Source: JACDAS01 sp046262415 (GTDB taxonomy: Bacteria; Actinomycetota; Thermoleophilia; Gaiellales; Gaiellaceae). From it: a stretch of DNA of 12,418 nt. Position numbers and translations under genes: made by a program. Under the pieces are notes generated by a model. The model was given only the letters and a program-made list of their open reading frames with translations, had not been told where the DNA came from and did not search any database. The stretch lies in assembly GCA_046262415.1 (NCBI GenBank), contig JBHEMU010000009.1, positions 1-12,418 of the forward strand, in the 5' to 3' direction. Of this stretch, positions 7,513-12,418 are shown in pieces. Position 1 is the first letter of the stretch. Every line of letters begins with the position of its first letter.

Positions 7513-8051
7513 CCTGCTCCGAAAGGAAAGGCGGTGTGCAGACGCCAGCGGCCGTCCGCGCCCTGGGCGAGCAGGCGGGCCTCCGACACGCGCGCCCGGA
7601 TCGGCAGCACCGCCGTGAGCTCCGCGACGGCGATCTCGGCTGCACCCGGGTCCCCGTCGAAGCGGCCGACCGTCAGGTGGGGGACCACCTCGTCGTGGAT
7701 CCCGCGGTAGGGCGGGTAGTCGGGGTACCGGAGCGTCAGCTCTTCCGTCAACTCCGCGAAGGGCCGGGCCGGCTCGGGCGCCAGGTAGACGATCTCCTGC
7801 GGCCACCGCTCGACGCGGGCCAGGCAGACGTCGAACGGCGAAGCGCCCGCGAACAGCTCATGCAAGTCCGCCAGCAGCGCCTGGTCGAGCTCGCCCGCCG
7901 GGACGAACGGGTAGAGGAGCGTCACGTGGGCGGGCACGCCGAATGCGGCGACCGGGTCGAAGCGTGCGCGCCAGGGCTCCACCGCCGCGGCCTCGGGCAC
8001 GACCACGACGAGGGCGGTCTCCGGAGCGCGTCCGGGAGCGTCGAGCGTCAC
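7509..8051 (-). CDS. 2H phosphoesterase / 2'-5' RNA ligase-like protein
   Basis: The 180-residue product carries the two HxT motifs that define the 2H phosphoesterase superfamily: H42-V-T44 (HVTLLYPF) and H125-L-T127 (HLTVGRF), about 83 residues apart, in an otherwise LigT/ThpR-like fold with a YLAPEPARPFAELTEEL helix between them. The members cleave or form 2',3'-cyclic phosphate or 2'-5' bonds in RNA; the exact substrate cannot be read from the sequence. Start GTG at 8051 overlaps the receiver stop in GTGA, and its own stop overlaps the recG ATG. It is therefore tightly coupled to a signalling and a repair gene. It could act in tRNA or nucleotide repair. The superfamily is sure, the reaction is not. 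Confidence 0.85.
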   Translation of the reverse strand: MTLDAPGRAPETALVVVVPEAAAVEPWRARFDPVAAFGVPAHVTLLYPFVPAGELDQALLADLHELFAGASPFDVCLARVERWPQEIVYLAPEPARPFAELTEELTLRYPDYPPYRGIHDEVVPHLTVGRFDGDPGAAEIAVAELTAVLPIRARVSEARLLAQGADGRWRLHTAFPFGAG

Positions 8052-8434
8052 TCCGGCGGCGCCCTCCCGGCAGCCAGGTGCAGCGCCGCGATGATCACGT
8101 CGAGCTCCTGATCCTTCGTCAGGGTCGCCGCGACGCCAGCCGCAGCCAGCCCTTCCAGCTCCTGCGGGCTCGCGGACGCCGTCAGGCAGACGAGGGCGAC
8201 GTCCGGGCAGTCCGCCTTGAGCGCCTCGGCGACCCGCAGCCCGTCCATGCCCGGCAGACGGTAGTCGAGGAGGAGCACGTCGGGAGCGAGCTCGCGGCAG
8301 GCCTCGACCGCCGCCCCGCCGTCGCCGATCGAGCCCACCACGTCGACGTCGGAGCGCAGGCCGAACAGGAGCTCGAGCGCCTCCCGGAAGACGGCGTTGT
8401 CCTCGAGCAGGAGGACGCGGATCGGCGCGATCAC
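8048..8434 (-). CDS. Stand-alone response-regulator receiver domain
   Basis: The 128-residue protein is a single CheY-like receiver domain. It has the acidic pair E11-D12, phospho-acceptor D57 (LLLDYRLPGMDG), switch threonine T85 (VCLTAS) and lysine K107 (TLTKDQ). The sequence is close to receivers of NarL/FixJ regulators, but no DNA-binding helix-turn-helix follows: the frame ends shortly after the last helix, in GTGA overlap with the next gene. It is therefore an orphan receiver, working through protein contacts, or a regulator that lost its output domain. No histidine kinase is in the window. The GTG start at 8434 has no clear ribosome site; element B ends 22 bp upstream and may have disturbed the original leader. 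Confidence 0.9.
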   Translation of the reverse strand: MIAPIRVLLLEDNAVFREALELLFGLRSDVDVVGSIGDGGAAVEACRELAPDVLLLDYRLPGMDGLRVAEALKADCPDVALVCLTASASPQELEGLAAAGVAATLTKDQELDVIIAALHLAAGRAPPE

Positions 8435-8456
8435 CCGGCGCCGGCGGTCGCCTGTC

Positions 8457-8624
8457 TAGACGCGTGACCGCCAATTCCCGCGGCGCGGATGACGACCCAG
8501 ACGCGGCGGCGGATCAGCCCGCTCGCGCGCCGCCCGTACTTCCAGTACGCGCGGCGCCTGATCGAACTGACCACCTTGGTCTGGTTCGCCCCCGCGGGCG
8601 CGCGAATTACCGGTCACGCGTCTA
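8457..8624. mobile_element. Element B copy 1: MITE-like inverted-repeat element (168 bp)
   Basis: The ends are inverted repeats, TAGACGCGTGACCG at both termini, with related sequence (CAATTC / TAATTC, then CCGCGG) further in. Inside lie nested inverted repeats: CCAGAC/GTCTGG, GATCAG/CTGATC and a long stem around GTACT-TCC-AGTAC with GCGCCGC arms and one mismatch, so the whole element could fold into one branched hairpin. A second copy, ~95% identical over 125 bp, ends the window in inverted orientation. TA at both outer ends would fit a TA target duplication, as in IS630/Tc1-type elements; that assignment is inference. There is no coding capacity. It sits between rpmB and the receiver gene and supplies the rpmB stop codon. 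Confidence 0.82.
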
Positions 8625-8813
8625 CAGGGCTTTTTCGACCTTGCCGCCCTTGAGGCAGCGCGTGCAGACGTAGGCGCGCTGGGCGCGGCCCCCCAGCAGG
8701 ATGCGGACGCGCTGGAGGTTGGGGTTGAACCGGCGCTTCGTGGCCACCATCGAGTGGCTGCGGTTGTGCCCGAACGAGGGCTTCTTGCCACAGGCGGAGC
8801 AGACCTTCGACAT
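8622..8813 (-). CDS. rpmB: 50S ribosomal protein L28
   Basis: This is a structural protein of the large ribosomal subunit. The 63-residue product starts MSKVCSACGKKPSFGHNRSH and contains TKRRFNPNLQRVRI, both diagnostic. C5-x2-C8 and C50-x2-C53 make it the zinc-binding form. The length is normal, so the protein is complete although its TAG stop (8622-8624) is the outermost triplet of element B. Start ATG at 8813 has no Shine-Dalgarno; TACACT lies 10 nt upstream, suggesting a very short leader. The rpmB gene commonly heads the recG-rsmD-coaD neighbourhood, as here. ribH lies 220 bp upstream in the same direction. Confidence 0.97.
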   Translation of the reverse strand: MSKVCSACGKKPSFGHNRSHSMVATKRRFNPNLQRVRILLGGRAQRAYVCTRCLKGGKVEKAL

Positions 8814-8823
8814 CGCGCGGGCC

Positions 8824-8829
8824 AGTGTA
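8824..8829 (-). promoter_or_regulatory. Possible -10 box for rpmB
   Basis: TACACT lies 10 nt before the rpmB ATG on the minus strand, at the edge of the structured segment. It matches TANNNT and is followed by GGCC, as at the DUF177 promoter. No strong -35 is visible. Confidence 0.4.
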
Positions 8830-9036
8830 GCTGCTACTTCCCCCGCGAAACGCGATCGTGAGGCGATGGCGCCACGGGGAAGTAGCTTGAACTGGAGCTT
8901 CGCCTTGTGGCTTTTTGAGGGTCTCGAGAGCGCCGCTGCGCGCGGCCCCTCAGATCAAGGGCGCAGCCCCGAAGACAGCTTCCCCCGGTGAGCTGTGCGC
9001 CTCCTACCTCCGAGTCGCTACCGGGCGAAGCAGCTA
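8828..9036. other. Element C: highly structured intergenic segment, candidate ncRNA or palindromic element
   Basis: The gap between ribH and rpmB has several closely packed helices. GCTACTTCCCC (8833-8843) pairs perfectly with 8876-8886 and encloses two back-to-back hairpins, CGCG-AAA-CGCG (8844-8854) and ATCG-TGAGG-CGAT (8855-8867), making a three-way junction. Further on are TGAGGG/CCCTCA (8916-8921 with 8947-8952) enclosing GCCGC/GCGGC, GGGC-GCA-GCCC (8959-8969), and ACAGCT/AGCTGT (8975-8980 with 8991-8996). Both outer ends read inward as TAGCTGCT. The ribH stop TAG is the right-hand end. No protein frame is convincing. It could be a 3'-UTR structure, a non-coding RNA or a MITE-type element. 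I matched it to no known riboswitch. Confidence 0.55.
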
Positions 9037-9720
9037 GCGCGCCGCCGCGGTCGCCCTCAGCTGCGCGAAGACGTCCGCCATCTCGAGCGCCGTCCGGGCG
9101 GCCTCCGTCCCCTTGTCGAGCCGCTGCTCGGCCTGCTCCCGGGTGTCGCAGGTGAGGACGCCGAACGCGACCGGGATGCCCGTCTCGATCGCGGCGAGCT
9201 GCAGGCCGCTTGCCGCCTCGCTCGCGACGAAGTCGAAGTGCGGCGTGTCGCCGCGGATCACGCAGCCGAGCGCGACGATGCACGCGTAGCGGCGGGTCTT
9301 CGCCAGCGCGATCGCGGCCAGCGGCAGCTCGAAGGCTCCCGGCACCGGCATCACCGTGATCGCGTCGCGCGCCACCCCGGCCCGCTCCAGTGCCTGGAGC
9401 GCGTTCTCGAGCAGCGTCTTCGTGATCTCGCGGTTGAAGCGCGCGACGACGACGCCGACGGCCCGGCGGCGCCCCTCCGCCTCCCCCTCGAGCACCGGGT
9501 ACCCGTCCGGGACCCGGAAGACGCCGACCGCGTGCTCGGGCGCCGGCGGCGCCGGCTCGAGGGCGGGCGGCTCGACGGGCGTCTCGATCGCCGGAGCGGC
9601 CTCCGCGACGGGCTCGGGCTCGACAGCGTCGGGTGCCGGCTCCGCCGGAACGGGTGGGACCGGAGGGGCGACGCGCTCGCGCTGGGGCCAGGGCCGGCCC
9701 GTGTCGAGACGCTCATTCAC
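9034..9720 (-). CDS. ribH: 6,7-dimethyl-8-ribityllumazine synthase with N-terminal extension
   Basis: It condenses 5-amino-6-ribitylaminouracil with 3,4-dihydroxy-2-butanone 4-phosphate to give lumazine, the direct riboflavin precursor. Family motifs are VVARFNREIT (91-100), PVPGAFELPLAA (125-136), ALGCVIRGDTPHFDFV with catalytic H161, and PVAFGVLTCDTREQAEQRL (183-201). The core is ~153 residues, the normal full length. From GTG at 9720 there is an extra ~75-residue N-terminus rich in Pro, Ala, Glu and Val, which should be disordered. An AGGAA site supports this start. GTG at 9495 would give a family-length protein and is the alternative. It follows ribBA by 85 bp. RibH normally forms pentamers or 60-mer capsids. 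Confidence 0.93.
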   Translation of the reverse strand: MNERLDTGRPWPQRERVAPPVPPVPAEPAPDAVEPEPVAEAAPAIETPVEPPALEPAPPAPEHAVGVFRVPDGYPVLEGEAEGRRRAVGVVVARFNREITKTLLENALQALERAGVARDAITVMPVPGAFELPLAAIALAKTRRYACIVALGCVIRGDTPHFDFVASEAASGLQLAAIETGIPVAFGVLTCDTREQAEQRLDKGTEAARTALEMADVFAQLRATAAAR

Positions 9721-9805
9721 AGGGGTAGTTCCTGTCGCTCGGGCGGAGCCGGCGGTCGATTCGAGAGGCGCCGCTCCGGCGAAACCGGACGCGTAGCGTG
9801 CTCGT

Positions 9806-11092
9806 TCACTTCTCGCCGGCCTCGACGTCGGGCTCGAAGCGGAGGTCCTGGTGATGCAGGCGATGGCCGAGCTTCTCGGCCTTGATCTGCAGGTAGCGGC
9901 GGTTCTCGAGGTTGGGCGGCACCTCGATCGGCACCTGCTCCACCACCTCGAGCCCGAAGCCCTCGATGCCGGTGATCTTCCGCGGGTTGTTGGTCAGGAT
10001 CCGGATCGTCGACAGTCCGAGGTCGGCGAGGATCTGGTTGCCGATGCCGTACTCGCGCGCGTCGGCGGCGAAGCCGAGCTCGAGGTTGGCCTCGACCGTG
10101 TCGCGCCCCTGCTCCTGCAGCTCGTACGCCTTGAGCTTGTTGAGCAGGCCGATGCCGCGTCCCTCCTGCGCCATGTAGAGCAGGACGCCGCGATCCTCGG
10201 CGCCGATCCGCGTGAGGGCGAGCTCGAGCTGCTCGCCGCAGTCGCAGCGGAGCGAGTGGAAGACGTCGCCCGTGAGGCATTCCGAGTGGACGCGGACGAG
10301 CACGTTCTCGTGCCCCGCCACCTCGCCGCGGACGAGCGCGACATGGTGCTTGCCCGTCAGCGTCTCGCGGAACGCCACGGCCGTGAGCTCGCCGTAGGCG
10401 GTCGGCAGCCGCACGGAGGTCATCCGCTCGACGAGCTTCTCCGTCCGGCGACGGTGCTCGATCAGGTCGGCGATCGTCACCAGCTTGAGCTCGTGCCTCG
10501 CGCAGTAGCTCACGAGATCCGGCACGCGGGCCATCGTCCCGTCCTCGTTCATCACCTCGCAGACGACCCCGGCCGGCGTCAACCCGGCCAGGCGGGCGAG
10601 GTCGACGGCGGCCTCGGTCTGGCCGGTGCGCTGGAGCACGCCTCCCGGCCGCGCGCGCAAGGGGAAGACGTGGCCGGGCTGGACGAGGTCGGCCGGGCCG
10701 CTCGCGGGGTCGATCGCAACCTGGATCGTCCGCGCGCGGTCGGCGGCGGAGATGCCGGTCGTGATCCCCTCCCGCGCCTCGATCGAGACGGTGAACGCGG
10801 TGCCGTACGGCGTTTCGTTCTCGTGGGTCATCGGGCGCAGCCGCAGCTGCTGGCAGCGGTCCTCGGTCAGGCAGAGGCAGATCAGGCCGCGCCCGTGCGT
10901 GGCCATGAAGTTGATCGCCTCCGGCGTCACGTGCTCGGCCGCGATCGTGAGGTCGCCCTCGTTCTCGCGGTCCGGGGCGTCGACGACGACGACGAAGCGG
11001 CCCTGCCGGATCTCCTCGATCGCCTCCGGAACGGTGGCGAACGGCGAGGGCGGAGCCTCGGCCGCCGGGGGGGCCTGAGCCGACATACGCAC
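9806..11092 (-). CDS. ribBA: Bifunctional DHBP synthase / GTP cyclohydrolase II
   Basis: It provides both riboflavin precursors: the N-terminal half makes 3,4-dihydroxy-2-butanone 4-phosphate from ribulose 5-phosphate, and the C-terminal half opens GTP. Of 428 residues, about 20-215 are RibB, with DRENEGDL (41-48), THGRGLICL and GHVFPLRARPGGVLQRTGHT-like sequence (here GQTEAAVDLARL). About 222-400 are RibA, with zinc ligands C272, C283 and C285 (HSECLTGDVFHSLRCDCG) and AQEGRGIGLLNKLKAYELQ. Both sites look intact, so both activities are expected. Start is GTG at 11092 or ATG at 11086; neither has a clear ribosome site, consistent with coupling to ribE 13 nt upstream. The C-terminal tail (HRLHHQDLRFEPDVEAGEK) is slightly longer than the fold. 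Confidence 0.96.
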   Translation of the reverse strand: MRMSAQAPPAAEAPPSPFATVPEAIEEIRQGRFVVVVDAPDRENEGDLTIAAEHVTPEAINFMATHGRGLICLCLTEDRCQQLRLRPMTHENETPYGTAFTVSIEAREGITTGISAADRARTIQVAIDPASGPADLVQPGHVFPLRARPGGVLQRTGQTEAAVDLARLAGLTPAGVVCEVMNEDGTMARVPDLVSYCARHELKLVTIADLIEHRRRTEKLVERMTSVRLPTAYGELTAVAFRETLTGKHHVALVRGEVAGHENVLVRVHSECLTGDVFHSLRCDCGEQLELALTRIGAEDRGVLLYMAQEGRGIGLLNKLKAYELQEQGRDTVEANLELGFAADAREYGIGNQILADLGLSTIRILTNNPRKITGIEGFGLEVVEQVPIEVPPNLENRRYLQIKAEKLGHRLHHQDLRFEPDVEAGEK

Positions 11093-11105
11093 GGATCGTA
11101 GTCGC

Positions 11106-11693
11106 TCAGCCGCGCGCGACGAGTCGCTCCACGTACTTGGCCAGGACGTCCGCCTCGAGGTTGACCTCGGCGCCGGGCTCGAGATCCCCGAGCGTCGTCT
11201 CCGCGAGCGTGTGCGGCACGAGGGCCACCGCGAACGCGCCGTCCGCGAGCTCGGCCACCGTCAGCGAGACCCCGTCGACGGTCACCGATCCCTTCTGGAC
11301 GCAGTAGCGGAGCACCGCCGGGGGCGCCTCGATCCAGAGCCGGGCACCCACGCCCTCGGGATCGCGCGAGCGGACGCGGCCGACACCGTCGACGTGGCCC
11401 TGCACGTAGTGCCCGCCGAGCGGCTCGCCGGCCCGCAGCGCGGGCTCGACGTTCACCTCGCTGCCCGGCCGGAGCGCCCGGAAGGCGGTGCGCCTGAGCG
11501 TCTCCGGGACGGCGTCGAATGCAATCGTGCCGTCGGCGACCTGCACGGCCGTGAGGCAGACGCCGTTGATGGCCACAGAGTCGCCGGCGGCCGTCGTCGG
11601 CGCCGTGCGCGGAGCCTCGACCTCCAGGCGGACGCCCTCGTCGCCCTCGACGGAGCGGATCCGGCCACGCTCGCGCACGATCCCGGTGAACAC
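11106..11693 (-). CDS. ribE: Riboflavin synthase, alpha subunit
   Basis: It dismutates two lumazine molecules into riboflavin and the ribitylaminouracil that RibH reuses. The 195-residue product begins MFTGIVRERG, as almost all family members do, and has two lumazine-binding beta-barrel repeats: about 1-95 with VAINGVCLTAV, and about 96-190 with GGHYVQGHVDGVG and VTVDGVSLTVAEL. The length is normal for the trimeric enzyme. The start is GTG at 11693 with no Shine-Dalgarno; GTACCCT lies 7 nt before it, so a leaderless message is likely. It heads the ribE-ribBA-ribH run. A divergent nuclease gene begins only 23 bp away, leaving no room for an FMN riboswitch. The symbol ribC is also used for this gene. 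Confidence 0.96.
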   Translation of the reverse strand: MFTGIVRERGRIRSVEGDEGVRLEVEAPRTAPTTAAGDSVAINGVCLTAVQVADGTIAFDAVPETLRRTAFRALRPGSEVNVEPALRAGEPLGGHYVQGHVDGVGRVRSRDPEGVGARLWIEAPPAVLRYCVQKGSVTVDGVSLTVAELADGAFAVALVPHTLAETTLGDLEPGAEVNLEADVLAKYVERLVARG

Positions 11694-11700
11694 CCCGGGA

Positions 11701-11706
11701 AGGGTA
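11701..11706 (-). promoter_or_regulatory. Predicted -10 box for a leaderless riboflavin operon
   Basis: GTACCCT then seven bases then GTG, the same as at rsmD. It overlaps a weaker TACTGC hexamer on the plus strand (11705-11710) that lies 6 nt before the GTG of the nuclease gene, so both divergent genes could share the same promoter core. Confidence 0.5.
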
Positions 11707-11710
11707 CTGC
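11705..11710 (+). promoter_or_regulatory. Weak candidate -10 box for the nuclease gene
   Basis: TACTGC, preceded by GG, lies 6 nt before GTG at 11717. It lacks the final T of the consensus. It shares the palindromic GTAC core with the ribE box on the other strand. Confidence 0.25.
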
Positions 11711-11716
11711 GCTACC

Positions 11717-12295
11717 GTGGCTTCCCCTGTCCAGGTCCAGAAGAGCCACCCGGATCCTGGCCGCAGCGGCGGCGCTGGCCTGCCTGGGCGCGGCCGGGAG
11801 CGCGGGCGCCCCGGCGGCTCCGCCTCCGACCCTCGAGCGCGTCGTGGACGGCGACACGGTCGTCGTCTCCGGCGGCGTCCGCGTGCGCCTCGTCCAAATC
11901 GACTCCCCCGAGGTGGGCACGGGCGAGTGCTATTCCCGGGCGGCGGCGAGGGAGCTCCGGCGCCTGCTGCCCGCCGGGACGCCGATCTCGCTGGAGGCCG
12001 ACCCGAGGCTCGACGCCGTCGACCGCTACGGCCGGCTGCTCCGGTACGTGCGCCGCGACGGGCTGAACGTCAACATCGAGCTCGTCCGTCGCGGCGCGGC
12101 CACCGTCTGGTTCTACGACCGTGCCCGGGGGCGCTATGCAGAGCGGCTGCTGGCGGCGGCGCGCACGGCGCGGGCCGGGCGGCGCGCATGTGGGGCGCGT
12201 GCGACACGGTCTGGGACCCGTACGGACCCGCCCGGACCTCGCCGCACCAGGCGGCTCCGGCGCCGAACACGCCGGCGGGGCGCTGCGATCCGTAG
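11717..12295 (+). CDS. Secreted thermonuclease (SNase) family protein with two apparent frameshifts
   Basis: The nuclease domain is clear in the frame that covers ~11727-12185: a hydrophobic signal-like stretch (ILAAAAALACLGAAGSAGA), then VVDGDTVVV, VRLVQIDSPEVG with the catalytic Arg and Glu, DRYGRLLRYV with the second Arg, and VRRGAATVWFYDRARGRYAE. It would be an exported DNA/RNA nuclease. That frame has no normal start before ~11840. GTG at 11717 is in another frame; removing one C from the CCCC run at 11724-11727 joins them into a proper signal peptide, MASLSRSRRATRILAAAAA. Near 12186 the expected GLWGAC-type end also lies in a second frame (MWGACDTVWDPYG), needing one extra base, and stops at TAG 12293-12295. 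Either sequencing errors or a pseudogene. Unshifted, the domain frame runs on into element B, ending at 12404. Confidence 0.75.
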   Translation: MASPVQVQKSHPDPGRSGGAGLPGRGRERGRPGGSASDPRARRGRRHGRRLRRRPRAPRPNRLPRGGHGRVLFPGGGEGAPAPAARRDADLAGGRPEARRRRPLRPAAPVRAPRRAERQHRARPSRRGHRLVLRPCPGALCRAAAGGGAHGAGRAARMWGACDTVWDPYGPARTSPHQAAPAPNTPAGRCDP

Positions 12296-12418
12296 ACGTG
12301 TGATCGGTAAATTCGCGCGCCCGCGGGGGCGATCCAGACCAAGGTGGTCAGTTCGATCAGGCGCCGCTCGTACTGGAAGTACGGGCGGTGCGCGAGCGGG
12401 CTGATCCGCCGCCGCGTC
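12293..12418. mobile_element. Element B copy 2 (inverted, cut by window end)
   Basis: Read on the minus strand, this segment matches bases 8500-8624 with about six differences, including one 1-base indel. It starts with the same terminal repeat (TAGACGTGTGATCGG) and contains the GATCAG/CTGATC stem and the GTACT-TCC-AGTAC hairpin arm; the other terminal repeat lies beyond the window. The terminal TAG is the stop codon of the nuclease gene in its repaired frame. Nothing in it looks coding. Confidence 0.85.

Noticed and set aside
4978..7710. A 910-residue plus-strand open frame opposite recG and rsmD
   Set aside because: It is antisense to recG, has Arg/Gly/Pro-rich low-complexity sequence and no domain; a by-product of high GC and few stops.
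8456..8791. Minus-strand frame running from rpmB through element B
   Set aside because: It is out of frame with rpmB and translates palindromic repeat DNA.
8903..8916. Rho-independent terminator on the plus strand (GCC-TTGT-GGC then TTTTT)
   Set aside because: The stem is only 3 bp and no plus-strand gene lies upstream to be terminated.
8828..9036. tRNA, tmRNA or FMN riboswitch
   Set aside because: No acceptor/T-arm arrangement, no tmRNA ends, and it lies after, not before, the riboflavin genes; RFN core sequences are not visible.
11211..12404. Long plus-strand frame beginning opposite ribE and continuing through the nuclease
   Set aside because: Only the part after ~11727 is nuclease; the first 170 residues are the antisense of ribE.

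Overview
The window is a GC-rich, gene-dense bacterial chromosome segment. It most resembles a deep-branching actinobacterium; the class Thermoleophilia is my inference and has not been tested by a search. The reasons are frequent GTG starts, several genes with no Shine-Dalgarno but a TANNNT hexamer just upstream, zinc-binding (four-cysteine) L28 and L32, and an actinobacterial gene neighbourhood: rpmB, recG, rsmD, coaD, a SepIVA-like coiled-coil gene, DUF177/YceD and rpmF. Nearly all genes are on the minus strand, so the list reads right to left in transcription order.

Layout. 1-140: part of a tandem array of a ~97-bp hairpin-rich repeat (element A). 138-870: rpmF and the DUF177 gene. 901-1839: a YedA-like EamA transporter. 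1844-1947: an inverted copy of element A. 1943-2077: a doubtful 44-residue membrane peptide. 2142-3080: a LysR regulator, the only intact plus-strand gene. 3083-4161: a lipoprotein of unknown function and a SepIVA homologue. 4174-8434: a tightly overlapping run, orphan receiver > 2H phosphoesterase > recG > (217-bp gap) > rsmD > coaD. 8457-8624: a 168-bp MITE-like element (element B). 8622-8813: rpmB. 8828-9036: a strongly structured intergenic segment (element C). 9034-11693: the riboflavin genes ribE, ribBA and ribH. 11717-12295: a divergent secreted thermonuclease with two apparent frameshifts. 12293-12418: a second, inverted and truncated copy of element B.

How the genes fit together. RibBA makes the two riboflavin precursors, RibH joins them to lumazine and RibE makes riboflavin; ribD is not present here. 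RpmB, RpmF, RsmD and DUF177 serve ribosome assembly, CoaD makes coenzyme A, RecG rescues replication forks and the SepIVA homologue probably acts in septation.

The most unusual content is intergenic. There are two families of repeats with internal hairpins, whose ends coincide with the TAG stop codons of neighbouring genes; a multi-helix segment between ribH and rpmB; a recurring GTAC(C/G)CT box 6-7 nt before GTG starts; and a compact divergent ribE/nuc promoter whose two -10 boxes overlap. Lumazine synthase also carries a disordered N-terminal extension. No stretch longer than 300 bases lacks a feature.
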